Notes: generated from the sequence alone by a model not told the origin. DNA of 64,000 nucleotides from Rhyacophila brunnea (GCA_022495005.1 JAGYXB010000160.1:558001-622000); one strand, 5' to 3'; positions 22,134 through 34,867 are shown, counted from the first letter of the stretch. Made by a program: numbers and translations.

Positions 22134-22500
22134 GAGCATACTTCAGTGAAACGGCAAATAATTTTCAACAGTAGGTGCGACGAAATTTCTCACTCCTCGC
22201 CAATCGGAGACCGACAGTCGAGGAGTGCGCACGTCGATTTGTTTTGCCATGGCAGCGGATGAAAATATTCTTAAATCGTGTAAAGATGACTAAAAAATTT
22301 TACGTATGTACTTAAAAAAGACAGCATGTTAATGAATATACTATTATTATTAGTGATATAACAATAAACATAACATTAAATGGACGCATGTTGGATTTTT
22401 ATGACAAATTATATTTCGTTCGGCACGCGTCATTATTTGCACGATTTGCGCATCGCCTAGCCACGATCTTTTTAGACCATGCCTCAACTGAAGTGTAGCC
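22134..22500 (+). mobile_element. TTAA-flanked MITE, copy 2
   Basis: A 367-bp copy between TTAA at 22130 and 22501. Ends are GAGCATACTTCAGTGAAACG and (from the right) GGCTACACTTCAGTTGAGGC. It is collinear with copies 1 and 3, sharing GTAAAGATGACTAAAAA and TGGACGCATGTTGGATTT. Confidence 0.9.
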
Positions 22501-22507
22501 TTAAGCT

Positions 22508-23003
22508 CGGTTCAGACACGTCGGATTCCGCGTGGATGCAAACCGTGCTGTCTGATCCGCATGGAACCAATTTTTACTAGCATCTAATCATTCCCACTTG
22601 TCCGTGCGGAACAGCTAGTCAACCGCCAAAAATTTTAACCCGCTCGAAATCCACGCGGCTACGTTCCCATGGAATACCTACAGGGCATTCAGTAAAAGTA
22701 CGGAAACCGTGCGGTTGCTTATAAAATTATCATAAATTGACATTTCTTTTCGAATTATCGAAATTAATTCGTTGAATTATTTTATCGGCATTTTGAAATA
22801 ATTAAAGAATTTCTATAATTATAAAGTGGCAATGTGTAAGCTTATCTCTTGTTTTTTTTTTGTAGACCACCCAAAAACATAATATGATTTCTTCGACTTC
22901 CATGTTAACACTGATGCTCCAAGCTCGATTTCCGTGCGACTTTCTGAACAGCTGTCAGTTTGCGCGTGGTCCAATACGCGCGGAATCCACCTTGTCTGGA
23001 CCG
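22508..23003. mobile_element. MITE with CGGTYCAGACA ends
   Basis: The left end CGGTTCAGACACGTCGGATT and the right end (from the right, CGGTCCAGACAAGGTGGATT) match over about 27 bp. The interior is AT-rich and non-coding. No clear target duplication was seen. It directly abuts the TTAA MITE. Confidence 0.6.
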
Positions 23004-24537
23004 AAAGCACTTTGTGGTACAGTGAGATAGAATAAACGTTTCAGTTTTCAGGCGAAATATTTTCTCCTTCAAGTACAAGTTTGAATTCTTCAATAAAATT
23101 CGCGAGTGTCGGAAAAGCGTTTTATTTTTCTTCCATGATCCAGTGATCTGTGATCCACAATTGAAACAAATTCTTCATTTAATTTTGTGAAAAAATGTCG
23201 TAGAATAATTAGGCCACCCGCACACGATAACCAATGACCACTGACTTGTGGATTATCAAAGATCACTGTGGTGAGTCGCCGTATATGCCCGCAGCATAGG
23301 TACATGAATCAATTCAATATTTAACAATTTGCTTCATAATATTACAATAATGGTAATGTTGCTCTTGCATACATAAATCGACCATTCACGGCTCGGAGAC
23401 ATTGCGTCGCTGTAGGATTGGTTTCCCGAATAGACCAAATATTCAGGAAACGAAAAACAAATTTCATAATCCTATATTTAAATACATGGAGATAATTAAA
23501 TAGTTATTTTTACAGTATATGAATGATGTATTCATTACCATTACAACGTGATTTAAAGAAAAGGATGGTTCTAGTCCGTTTAGATACAAAAAAATATTCT
23601 GCATTAAAAGGTCGATTTTAACAAAAACGGATATTCGGGAAACCAATCCTATAGTGACGATTGGTCGATCGTAATAAAAAAAAAATTGATACACTGAAAT
23701 AAAATGCCAATAACTTCTAACGTGTTACATGTGCGCATATCACAATCACTGCCGACCTGTTAATTAATATTTAATTACCACATTAAAATATCATGTTAAT
23801 TATATCTAATGGCCAACTAATGCAAACGCGCCAGTCGCGGTGTCCAGATTTGGGAAATTTTCAGTGGCAATTTATTTATTTATTTAAGAATACGAAACAT
23901 TGTGGACATAACAAATCTAAATTCAAGACGTACATAACATGAGATTTACATTATAACAAATATTACCATCACAAGAAAGACGAAGAGAATATAGAATATA
24001 ATAATAATAATAACAGAAAAAAAAATCGAAACATACCTAAGTAGGTACAATAATTTAATACAGAAAAATAAAATAAGTATATCGACATTTTTATATTTTG
24101 CAGCAACATAATATGGGAATCCCATTTTAAATATTACTATAATTAATCTTTTCCCTATTCTACTATCTTATCTTAAAAAAAACAAAAAAATACCTGCTAG
24201 TCATAAAATTTTCCAGTGTTAATTTTATAATGTCATCCCAATTCCGGATATCTGTTCGCCAAAATTCGATGGTCCTATTTCGTAGCTGTCAAAATCTTGA
24301 TTAAAAGGAAATAATTTCACCGGATTTGAAAATACAAATTGACAATATGACTTTTAACCAAATTCTTTGATTTGTACATAACAATAAATTAAGATATTTC
24401 TGAAGTTTTTGAAATTATTTTAAGAAGGTACGAACCACATATAGAAACATAATCTGTAGAATTATATATATATATATATATGTAGTTGTACAGATTTACT
24501 TTAAAATATTTTCATAATTACTACGTAAATACAAGAC
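23004..24537. other. Unassigned, with small repeat remnants
   Basis: Around 23215 a GGCCACCCGCACACGAT word resembles the end of an insect MITE, but no partner was found. The segment 23735-23850 is a decayed relative of the inverted repeat at 16962. No gene was recognised. Confidence 0.35.
24461..24482. repeat. (TA)n microsatellite
   Basis: About ten TA units in tandem. Confidence 0.9.
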
Positions 24538-24635
24538 GGTTAAGTGTCCCGACGACACTTTATCGGGACAGTGAGTCAAAATGTTTTAAAAACGGAACAC
24601 ATCCCATAAATACGAAAGTATAGCCACCCTGCATA
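24538..24635 (-). mobile_element. Possible hAT end remnant
   Basis: On the minus strand it opens CAGGGTGGCTATAC and contains ACTGTCCCGAT and CGTCGGGACACTT. CAGGG is a common hAT start. No partner end or duplication was seen. Confidence 0.35.
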
Positions 24636-25238
24636 TACTTAATGGTTCAAAATATATAATTATTTATTATATTTGGCACCATACTATCCCTAGTGAGCTT
24701 CAACAAACTGTCTCCAATGAAATAACATAAGAATTACTCACATCGAATCAAATTCAATGTGAGTCGTTTAAAATTGAAATGATTCATTCATCCACGCAAG
24801 ATGCGAGCTTTTGGCTCAATGAAATGTTTTAATGCAGGTTAAATGAATCGAATCAGACCCAATGTCATTGCAATTGAATAACCATGCGACTTTTTATATA
24901 ATCCTATTATACACTTGCACCATAATAATATAGTTTAACCTTAACACTGATCTTTCTTCTTTCTGTGCCATATTCGTTATTTATTAGACATCTGCGATGA
25001 TTTTGACTATATTTTCTCTGTCTCTCGTTTCTATAAACAGCGATGGAGTGCTGGTGTAAAGCAGTCTCTGATGTTCTTGAAGAACGTCCTTTTTTCATTG
25101 TCGGCATTTTTCACCGTCGAAATTTATAACTCTGTATTTCCAGCTGATATGGAACATGCGTTTGTACATCCATTAGGCGCGCACACGGAAAAAAATGATT
25201 AGGAAAAGTCCATTCAGTATAAGTAAAAGTATTTAATT
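24636..25238. other. Unassigned
   Basis: No motif recognised. Confidence 0.4.
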
Positions 25239-25369
25239 AACTATTTCAGCGAATAATTCACAAGATTTAAGAATGTACCATCCTAATTATTGATCATACA
25301 TAATTTTGTAAAACACTTCTTACCAAATATAGTATAACCAATAGAAAAAATCTTTTTGAAAAAAGTAAG

Positions 25370-25443
25370 ACACCCGGCAGGAATCGAACCTGCATCTCTT
25401 GGGTTTGTTTACGCCCCACATTATCCACTATGCTACGAGGTGA
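25370..25443 (-). other. tRNA-like module, type I
   Basis: The T-arm is perfect (GCAGGTTCGATTCCTGC), and an A-box-like TAGCATAGTGGATAATGTG is present. The acceptor ends pair in part. It lies inside a repeat unit, and the same module recurs at 56721-56795 and, damaged, at about 13545 and 48500. It is a repeat component rather than a working tRNA gene. Confidence 0.7.
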
Positions 25444-25868
25444 CATATTAATGTCGACAAATTTTAACTATTGGCCTTTTAATACTTGCTCATCAACGTT
25501 CTTCAAATCAAGCTACTATTGGCAATAGGTTTTTGTTTTATTGAATCAAAGTAGGTACATACTACTTCAATTACTAACCGACGCCACGGATTTCTCCAAT
25601 ATGTTATGATGTAACTTACTTGTACCTATTTGCTAATAGTTTTTAATGAACTATTTCTTTTATTCAACGAATAATTCAGAAGATTTAAGAATGTACCATT
25701 CTAATTATTGAACATAAATAGTTTTGAAAAACACTTCTGAGAATATATATATATAACCAAGAGAAAATATCTTTTTGAAAAAAGTAAGACACGCGGCAGG
25801 ATTGAAAGGATTTTCAAAATTATGTATGTTCAAAAAGTATTTAACATACATAACTTGAAAACACCTCA

Positions 25869-25943
25869 GGAGGCTCGTAGAATAATTGGTAAATGCACAG
25901 ATTGACGCGACACCAATGGTTATACGGGTTCAAATCCCGTTGA
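25869..25943 (+). other. tRNA-like module, type II
   Basis: The T-arm ACGGGTTCAAATCCCGT is perfect, and the D-arm region reads GGCTCGTAGAATAATTGG. It differs from type I throughout. One base is missing in the D-loop compared with the unit at 26252. Confidence 0.7.
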
Positions 25944-26251
25944 GTTTCATATTTTTTTCTAGTGGGTATATATCTGAGGTGTTTTCAAGTTATGTATGTT
26001 CAATATATGGAATGTTACATTCTCAAAATCTTGTGAATTATTCATTTGAATAAAAGAAATGGTTTATTAAAAATTGTTAGCAAGTTCAAGTAGACATTAT
26101 AACTAAAATATTTGGCGAGAGCCGGGCGTCGGTTAGTAATTGAGGTTTAATATTTCTTGATTTAGTACACAAAAATCGATTAGTCAATAATAACGCAATT
26201 TGATCAGCATTTCATGTATGACCTACTAGTTTAAATTGTCGTCGTTAGATA

Positions 26252-26326
26252 GGAGGCTCGTAGCATAATTGGTTAACGCACAGATTGACGCGACACCAAT
26301 GGTTATACGGGTTTAAATCCCGTCGA
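26252..26326 (+). other. tRNA-like module, type II, second copy
   Basis: It reads TAGCATAATTGGTTAACGC as the A box and CGGGTTTAAATCCCG as the T-arm. It lies 383 bp downstream of its twin in the same orientation. Confidence 0.7.
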
Positions 26327-26480
26327 CATTCGTATTTTTTTTTCAAATATCAATTTTTCTATTGGGTATAAATATATCTGAGGTGTTTTCAAGTTATGTA
26401 TGTTTAATATATGGAATGTTGCATTCTCAAAATCTTGTGAATTATTCATTTGAATAAAAGAAATGGCTCATTAAAAAGTA

Positions 26481-27258
26481 TTTGATGTATTTATTTAATA
26501 TGTGAACATTAGATAGATCAGCTGATACTCCATTATATTTTTCTTCTTCTTTGCGACGCTGCAAAAATACCTATATCCAATTGACATGATGAAATGACAA
26601 TGTGAACCCTGGACGCCATTCAAAAGTGCGTCAGCATGTCAACCCATTCATTGGGTAAGTACCCACGCTTGCATTATTGCAAACAATGAAAACAATGTCA
26701 CATTATTCAAATTCTCGGATGATTGATTGAACATGAATAATTTCATTATTATAACTGGTCATACCTGACTATAAAGGACGTGATGTCAGAGCGGAAAGGA
26801 AAGTCCAGAAGGAAAATTAATTGAAAATTGAGCATTGCACACTTAAATGGAGCTGAAAATAAAATTAAAAAAATATCAATGGCTTAGTCATTTATGCACA
26901 GATATAGTATTTATGTTCACTTTTGAAAGCATTTGAGATATTAAACACGAAACATCCGTTTGTAAAAAAATATTGTAAGGTATTTGAGAAAATGTTGTCT
27001 CGTTGTCTCATTCAAATATTTATAATTTACATATTTTCTTCTACGATTTGCAAAACATTCTAGAGTTTCACAAGGGTGCCTCCAAACCTGTCAGTGCCAC
27101 AGGCCGCCAGTGTTTGAGGGTAGGTTTTGTCAATTTTAAAGATTTTTGATTTAGTCTGTTTAATATAATTTTTTACATAAGTTTAATATTATTTAATATA
27201 ATAAATTAGATAAGTAGGTAGGTAGGTACCTGACGAATTTGTATATAATTTAAAACTA
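26481..27258. other. Unassigned
   Basis: No element or gene recognised. Confidence 0.4.
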
Positions 27259-27677
27259 AATAATTACAAGATAAAATGAACCTTTTATATACAACGTTTT
27301 TAGATTTTCTGTTGAACCATATAAACTTGACTTGACTAGCTTAAACGATCAAAAAAATTTATACTTGATAGAAATACTGAATAATGAAACGTTATTTCAT
27401 CCATAGTAACGCACGTATATATAATAATAATTTAGTTGCTAGGACCCCCTAGCAACAAATAATGGTATCGAAATAACTTTTCATACAAAACAAAATTAAC
27501 TGAAAATGAGTTAAATTCTACATAAAGATGGCTAAAAGTATTAAAAAATGCATTGGCATTGTGTTCTGATATATTCCAAAAGTTTCAAATGTCTAACTAG
27601 TCGGGAAGTTAGTTAAAAATCGATTGCAAGATGTGTACCGGACAAATAAGAATATGAGCTAAGAAAAACGTTGTAAA
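27259..27677 (+). mobile_element. TTACAA-ended repeat, copy 4
   Basis: Both ends are present, with small internal deletions. The 29-codon frame seen in copy 2 is frameshifted here. An unrelated 61-codon frame begins immediately after it at 27678 and has no recognised domain. Confidence 0.75.
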
Positions 27678-27875
27678 ATGAAGAAGCGCGGCATTCTAAG
27701 TCTGGTTAAGGGCAACACTTTGCCTAGAGATGTCACTGACTATAGAAGAAGGTTCGCAATGGCGCCACTAACGGCAATAACCTCAACTCGTAAAAACAAA
27801 ACCACAAGTAAGCCAAAAAAAAACGTATTGGAAAAAGAGACAAATGACATATCACTCGTTTGACTAGCACTAGAC

Positions 27876-28526
27876 CAGGGTTGGCGAACCTTTTTACGTA
27901 CGCGTGCCAAAATTACCCAAATATTATTTTTCAACTGTCAGACGTGCCGATCAGTTATGGGAAAAAAATAGTTTTTAAAAATTCTATTAAAAAATGACGA
28001 TGTTCTAGATACCACTCACAAAACATAGCACACATATAGCTTTATCACTTTTTTAAATTACGCCATACATTTCGGTCTACCAATTTTGAAACTGTCTGCC
28101 AGAATTACTAGTACTTGTTCCATCAAGTTTTTGTTTCTTATTTAGTGCAGTTTTGTTTGAATAAATGAAATTGTTTGTCAATGTATCAATTAGCTAGTTT
28201 ATTTACGCACAGATTGACACCAGAATTGTTCTGATCAGATCGGGAATTCTCTCGCTACAGTGGTCTCATGGGTTGTAAATCGATAAAAAATAGAGGTCCG
28301 CGGCGCGGCGTTCCCCGCCGCCTGTTGAGGTTAGTGCGATAATATTATGTGTAACGCATAAGGTCTAAGGACCGACCTATGCAATTATATATTTAAATTA
28401 AACGTAACATTCAATCTTGAAGAGTATTTACCTGCTATATTTTATAGAATGCTGTCATTTATTATTATTCTCTTCAAACGCGTGCCATGTAAAATCATCT
28501 CGCGTGCCATAGATTCGCCACCACTG
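27876..28526. mobile_element. hAT-like non-autonomous element (CAGGGTTGGCGAACC), copy 1
   Basis: A 651-bp element has the left end CAGGGTTGGCGAACCTTTTT and the right end (from the right) CAGTGGTGGCGAATCTATGG. GCGTGCCA words lie inside both ends. The flanks CACTAGAC and GACTAAGC match only partly. A truncated relative lies at 52448-52987, sharing CTGTCTGCCAGAATTACT and CTAAGGACCGACCTATGCAA. Confidence 0.7.
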
Positions 28527-29289
28527 GACTAAGCAATGGATTAGAATGCGATGAATTAAGGGGAGTGGAAACGTTTACTTGAGTCAGCCAAGATACGCAT
28601 TGGGTTGTAGTGACGATGACGATGATCAAGTATCAATAAACAAAAGCAATTTCCATGTCAAGGTCCAGTATGTACTCAATATGTTAATTTTAATCAAATA
28701 TAATTATGATTTAAAGCGTTTATTCACGGATTAATCTAGTTTCAATAATGGCCCTTAGGTGTACCTTCGTTGGCCACCCGATAACTAACGCGTCACAAAC
28801 AATACTTTTAATATTCAAAATGTCGACCTTGGCCCTTATTAAAAAGGTACGAAAACGCAACAAGTCCCGCGAGATTTTGTAAAGGAAATAAAACAATCGA
28901 ATATTATCGTGGCATACGCAGTAAAATCAAGTATTCAAATCAACTTTTCAATGCCACCGGTTGATTTATTCGAAGAGACTCTTGCATACGTTTCTAGAAT
29001 ATAAAACATATTCTAATTTATCGTAAAAACAAATTTAATTATTTACCACGTACTATTCTAAAAATATCGCAAACATTTTTTGAATATTATGAATATAATT
29101 TATAAAGACTGCTGGATTGGACGCATAGAACGATTGGGCATAGTCGAAGCGCAGACCAAAAGGACGATGACGTGCTGTGAAACGGTGACTTGGTGAGTGA
29201 TGTATAAAAGGGCTTTCACACTCTTGACGTATCCAACCAGACTTCTAGGGCAAGGGAGAGAAGATGACAATATCATATTATTATGCATG
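28527..29289. other. Unassigned
   Basis: At about 28590-28630 a GACGATGACGATGATC run resembles a decayed RTE tail, but no coding motif supports it. Confidence 0.3.
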
Positions 29290-29297
29290 GTCGTAGG

Positions 29298-29755
29298 CAG
29301 TGGCCAAGAGTGGAGATAGGCTGTTAAGATCCGCCACAAATAGTGGACACTAAATTTTGTCAGTTATACGTATTTGTTTTCATTGAAATACGACTACAAT
29401 TTACAGATGGTGTTGGTTAGTTTTTAAAATTGAATTAAACCCTGTGAAAACCAAGCCATAATAGATAATAGTCAAAAAATACTCGACTATGTAATATAAA
29501 ATATCTAAAATTATGCAATTAAATCATACATAACTTTGAATATTTTATAGATAGAACAATATTTTTATCTAATATAGTTTGGTTTAGGCAAGGCTTAATA
29601 AATTTAAAAAAAATGAACGAACAATATGTGTAATATGTATTCTTAATCCATCGAAAACAAATAAGTATGAATGAAAAAGTGTGCACAATTTTGTGGTTTT
29701 AATGTCCACTATTTATGTGCGGATCTTAATAGCCTACCTCCACCCTTCGCTACTG
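29298..29755 (+). mobile_element. Palindromic hAT MITE, copy 3
   Basis: A 458-bp copy is flanked by GTCGTAGG on both sides (29290-29297 and 29756-29763). It has lost part of the right arm compared with copy 2. Confidence 0.9.
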
Positions 29756-29763
29756 GTCGTAGG

Positions 29764-30494
29764 ACGCTTCGCCCCTTTTGAAAAATGAAAATACTAGGTA
29801 CGCCAATGTGATCATCATTTTAGAATCCCCTAATTGGTTTAATTTACATAGTAATCTGTGTAGTAGTATTTCTGTACAGAAATAGTCGATTTTACAAGAA
29901 GTTACCTTACATAATTTCGTTTGATCTATAAACGAGCAATGCGGTTTAATCATGTCTCTCGACGTAGGGAACACCTGAGACAAAATTAATACCTAAATAT
30001 CAGGTTAGGATATTTAATTACTTATTTAAAATAATACCTGAGATGGATAGATTACAAATCTGTCTCGCATAAGTGGAATAATGACAAGGTATCTGCGCAG
30101 TGACTAGAATTAATGACCCTGTCACTCGCTCAGAGATTTTGTAATATTGGAAACTAATTAAATGCAGGTAATATTATTTTTGAAATACGACACAATAATA
30201 ATATGTCGACAAAACAAAAAATAACGCTCAAAAATAATGGAATGCAATACAATTAATTATGTACATGTGTTTATTATGGTTGGCAATTCTGGGTTCATGT
30301 TCGATTATTAAGGAATTAGTTTCTATATAAATATTTTTGTCAAAATAACATAACTGTACCAACAGGAAATAAGTAGGTAAGTCTTGTTTTCAGTTTAATA
30401 ACTCATAACTTTTAAATTAAATAATTTATTAATTATTTAACAAAATAGGTAAAATACGTCTAAAACTATAACGTTATAGGTTGTATATTATATA
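29764..30494. other. Unassigned
   Basis: No recognised motif. A 77-codon minus-strand frame at 29750-29983 overlaps the end of the hAT element and is not credible as a gene. Confidence 0.4.
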
Positions 30495-30690
30495 ATTAAA
30501 TAAATAGATTATTCTAATGGATTTAAGTTTTGTACTATGCCTTTTAAGTCGTTTTTTTGCGACTCGGGTTTCGCCTTTCGATATCTTCAGGCACTATGTA
30601 CACTCACCAAAAGGCAAATATACACTGGTCACTGACAACGAATACAATAAACTCTAACATAACAATTATATAGAAAGGTCAGAAAAGAAA
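30495..30690 (-). repeat. Dispersed repeat, mate of 15525-15775
   Basis: It matches the other copy in reverse orientation over TTTAAGTTTTGTACTATG, ATCTTCAGGCACTATGT and CCAAAAGGCAAATATACACT. Confidence 0.65.
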
Positions 30691-31735
30691 CTATAATGTC
30701 CATTAGTAACTGAGAGTTTCTCAAAATATTAACGAGGAGGTGAACCGCCGCGATGTTTGGTGCCACTGGCCCATGAATTCCCTTCATTAATAATTAGCTT
30801 GACTGTGTAGTATGGTTAGCAGTGGATACTCGATTCAATTACTGGTGTAATAGGGCTGGTCTAAATTACAATTAGCGGACATGCTCAATTAGCAATAAGC
30901 TGATGAAATCAACAGATCATTTTTGAGCCGCTCAAAACCAAAACTGCCAGTGTAAATAGTAAAAAAATACATATATATTTAGGTACGTAGATTCTTAGGT
31001 TAAGTTTTTAAGCCGTATTAAAAGTTTATTACATTAATTTCGTCATCGTTATATTGCCTATAAATATCATGAAAAATAATGTAGGTATTTTGAATACACC
31101 TAGGTGTTGTAAGTGATTATATATGTATGAAAATTATATGCATAATAGTGCAAAAATTGCAAGTTGAGGATATTGTTAATTATTTCAGGGTTTTAACTTG
31201 TGATCGGAGCAGTTACTACCAAATTAAATCATAGTAATGATTTTAGCGGAAACTCATATTAAAAAAAGTTTATTTTTTATATATTGCTATATTTATAAAC
31301 AAATTATATATTATTAGGGATATCAAGTAGTAATATGTATTGGACATAATATGTTATCATAGAATATGTCAATATTAAAACGGCCACGTCAACATAATAT
31401 GTATATGAAACAAATGCGAGCTTCTAATAATCACCCATGTTGCAATATACGGTATATCAATTAAATACAAATCTTACCTTCTTCGAATGTGTAAGTACGT
31501 CGCAAAATTAAAATGGACGCCTGCAGTCAGGTTAGCAGAAATGAACAGGAATGCTGCAAAGACCGAAATTAGTAATAATGATCCTTTTCGCAATATAATA
31601 TGTAGAGTTCATTTTTCAACTACAAATTATATTTTTGTATTCATATTTTCACGTATTAGTATGTATATGTATGAGTAGACCGAGATATTGGATATTAGCA
31701 AATTGTTCATCTTATTAGTTTTATACTCTGGGTCT
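30691..31735. other. Unassigned
   Basis: AT-rich with no motif recognised. Confidence 0.4.
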
Positions 31736-31890
31736 AAACACAAATGTGAATTTGTCAGAAACGGGATTCGAACCACAGACCCACGACATTATAAGCCGAC
31801 ATCTTACCGCTCGACCATCGTGAATGAAATAAATACAACCTCCACTCTGTGGAGCCTTATAAATAATATGATCCTCTTAAGACCCAAATG
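31736..31890. mobile_element. tRNA-derived SINE, copy D (rearranged)
   Basis: The tRNA-like head (31768-31828) reads on the minus strand. The adjacent ACAACCTCCACTCTGTGGAG and ATATGATCCTCTT block is the SINE 3' region on the plus strand. The copy is therefore internally inverted, or is two abutting insertions. Confidence 0.6.
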
Positions 31891-31895
31891 AATAT

Positions 31896-32624
31896 GAGCA
31901 GACTATTATTCACATCATGACGTGTCCATTAGTAAATCAATGCACCTATAAAGAACCGGAGTGCATTCATGTAGTATATATTATATTATTTATTATTTCG
32001 TGTTCACAGTTCACGATATTATTATTGCAAGCGTGAATTATGTTATGTTGATAATAAGCTGACAAAATCGTTTAATACAATACAAGTATAATAAGTTTGA
32101 TGATATCGCCATAGTACTCTAATCAGAGCAACGAAAATTTTATAAAATTCAAAGTTGAACAAAATTAGACAGAGATGGTCCTGCCTGTGGACCACTCAAA
32201 ATATGTGCTGTCAACATTGGTATGTTTCACAATAATTAATTATTTGGACAGAAGTGTGAATAATTCATAATAAAAGGTTTAATGACTCCCGATGTGGCAA
32301 CACCAAAAATTAAAATGTCCGCTCACGAATTTGGGACCTCGTTATGGCAACACAAAATATTTATAGCACGTGCCTAATTTTGTTTAATCGCGTAATAAGG
32401 CTTTTCGTAGTCTGTCAATGGTTTATTTAAAAATATATCCTAATATGGAATAGGTTAAAATACGAAATGATTAGATTTATGACTGTCATATCTTTATTTT
32501 GATTTTAATCTCTTCCGTTTCCGGATTATGATGTAACGTCAAAAGTTATCATTTTATTATGGTTATGGAGACGGTGTTTAAATATTAATTATTATTCCCT
32601 ATCAATATATATACCTAATAAGGA
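31896..32624. other. Unassigned
   Basis: No recognised motif. Confidence 0.4.
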
Positions 32625-32945
32625 TAAGTGATAAGACTGATAAAGAAGCAGCTAAGGGTTTACGATGTAATAGAGTTCATTAAAAGCCTCAAATGGAGAT
32701 GGGCTGGACACATAGCTCGAAGAAGAGACAATAGTTGGACAAATTTAGTTATCCAGTGGTATCCAAGAGGTACAAAACGTCCGCAAGGTAGACCTAGAGG
32801 CCGTTGGATCTATGAAATGATAAAGTTCTGCGGAAGTACATGGAAACGCAATGCACAGGACCGATAGAAGTAGAAGCAGATTTAAGAGGCCTTCATCCAG
32901 CAGTGGATAGATTCAGGCTGATGCTGATGACGATGATGAATCTAA
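32625..32945 (+). pseudogene. RTE-type LINE 3' end
   Basis: A 79-codon frame (32628-32867) reads KKQLRVYDVIEFIKSLKWRW, then AGHIARRRDNSWTNLV, WYPRGTKRPQGRPRGRW and MIKFCGSTW, and stops at DR*. The end CCAGCAGTGGATAGATTCAG and a (GATGAC)-like tail follow. It is the best-preserved tail of this subfamily here, and 12247-12757 and 57810-57985 are close relatives. Confidence 0.8.
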
Positions 32946-34460
32946 AACAATATACATTTTTACTAAAGTATTGATAATTAATAAATTTATTGAGAATTCT
33001 TTTATTTTTGTGGGGCAGTGAAAATACTATTAAGAAAAATAATTCACTCTTTATAACCCCGTCAGAAAAACCAAATTATAAAAAATCGAGTGTTTGACAA
33101 TATATACCTACAGATAGATATAGATTTTAAATTTAAAACAATGTTGTCTACAGCAGCAAAAAACAGGTTTTTTGGGGATAGCGTTGTTCAATTTTAAGCC
33201 TCGAAATGAAATCGAGATATTTAAATAATTGTTTGTATGTAACGTATGTATGTATACGCATACAAGAAATGGCATTCCCATTGATTTACGGATGGAGGAA
33301 AATGTCAAGAATAAAAGAACGAATACTAAACTTATAAAATGCTATTCTTTCCTAAATAGATAATTAATACAAACGAATGTTTTGGTTGCTAGGAAATACT
33401 TGCGGCTTATGACATAAATTCTTCAATTATATTATATTATGATGCACGTCGTGTACTGTCATGGCGACCAATTTAGTCTATAGTTTTGTCATTCCGCAGA
33501 ATATTTTGAACTATCACTATCTCTATAAATTCAATGATGGAGAGTGCCAACTCTAATGTATTAGTATTTTGCATTAATATTCATTATTCATGCTAATTTC
33601 AATTAATTTTAGTTTCTACGTGTGCGTTCGTTAAAATTACTTTCGATATGGCATCCATAGATAATATTATGAACAGAACCCAACCTGCAGACCATAGGTA
33701 ATACACAACGTTCATATAGGACATACATAGTGCCAACCGCAAAAAACAAAAAAACACCCCATTTTGAAATGACTCGAAAATGTGTAGGCATGTAGAAAAT
33801 GATAAAAAAACATTCATTGAGTCATGCGGGTGTCGATGCAGTGCGGTACGCGTTAGGTGTCCTCATTCTTGTTCTGGTGATTTCGGCAGATTTTACCAAA
33901 TGACAATGTTCGCTTAAAGGTTCAAAATGTGCTAAAGGGTGGAAGCATCGGTCTGATAACATTTTAAACAACAAGAAAAACGATATTACACCCTTTTTTC
34001 CGTAGCAGCAACTAACTGTGACGTCACGTGATAGTACGCGACGTGCATCATAATAATATATTAGACGCTAAACTCTACCTCTATCATAATAATTGCAAAT
34101 TCAAGATAATACATTAATATTTTATATGAGAGGGTATAAGTAAATGGGAATAACATCTAAATATGTTAACCAAGAACACTTAACTACCTCTAAATGTTGT
34201 AACGAAGAACGGAGAAAATCAAGTTACAGAGTTTACCTTGGCAATATATCGCTACACATTTAATACATAATTTATGGGATTGATAGACGTGACGTTTAAT
34301 ATAAGTGAAATTACAAATTAATACACTTTGGTTTGTAACTGTTTTTTCAACTATATTCCCATATATTTCGGCAGTGAATATGTTTATAAATAAAGAAAAT
34401 TTCCTACAACGCATTTTATATAAGGCAGTACCATGTGAATTGTTCCTTTTCCTTCCATGT
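32946..34460. other. Unassigned
   Basis: It contains overlapping short frames on the minus strand (33108-33308, 33599-33817) with no domain. A lone TTGGTTGCTAGG word at 33384 recalls the dyad of the TTACAA repeats but has no other match nearby. Confidence 0.35.
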
Positions 34461-34469
34461 GAATTGGGA

Positions 34470-34867
34470 GGGAATGGGACGATTGGCCTCCGGACAATTG
34501 GACGCCGCACTGTCGTAGACACGTGTAGACGAGGTATTTTAATCAGTTTCTATCTACTACTTTATAGTTTGAATTCATTTTGCTCTTAACATAATGTATT
34601 CTTTATCGCGGATTGAGAATTACCATGCCCAAGCCTTTATATAAAATAAGAAACTCTTTTTTCGTTGGAACTTAAACATATGCATGATTAAATCAGTGTT
34701 TACGTCTGCATATTTACATTCTTACCAACTATTAAATCATAATATAATCATTGAAGTATAAATAATAATATTGAATATTTTTTTTAAAGTACCTATAAGT
34801 ACCTAACGTCTTTTTATTTTCGAATTCCGTGGCGGCCAGTTGTCCGGTGCCAAATCGTCCTAGACCC
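34470..34867 (-). mobile_element. Mutator-like MITE, copy 3
   Basis: A 398-bp copy reversed relative to copy 1, with ends GGGAATGGGACGATTGG and CGTCCTAGACCC. It is flanked by a perfect 9-bp duplication, GAATTGGGA, at 34461-34469 and 34868-34876. Frames crossing its left end on both strands are translation of the repeat, not genes. Confidence 0.88.

Larger units (their letters stand above)
25239..26480. repeat. Inverted and tandem array of a tRNA-like-bearing repeat
   Basis: Minus-oriented units begin at 25239 and 25649 (period 410 bp), and plus-oriented units carry tRNA-like modules at 25869 and 26252 (period 383 bp). The halves meet head to head at about 25806-25866, where TTTTCAAAATTATGTATGTT faces its inverse across a 12-bp gap. 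All units share the borders ATTCAACGAATAATTC and AAGAATGTACCATTCT and the body word GTCGGTTAGTAATT. The minus units carry one tRNA-like module and the plus units another. Transcription by RNA polymerase III is possible but not shown. Confidence 0.8.

Noticed and set aside
25239..26480. CRISPR-like array
   Set aside because: The period is about 400 bp, units occur in both orientations, and the genome looks eukaryotic.
27678..27863. Basic 61-codon frame starting just after a repeat
   Set aside because: No domain and no conserved copy elsewhere in the window.
34190..34589. Opposed frames of 110 and 94 codons
   Set aside because: Both cross the left end of a Mutator-like MITE and are repeat translation.
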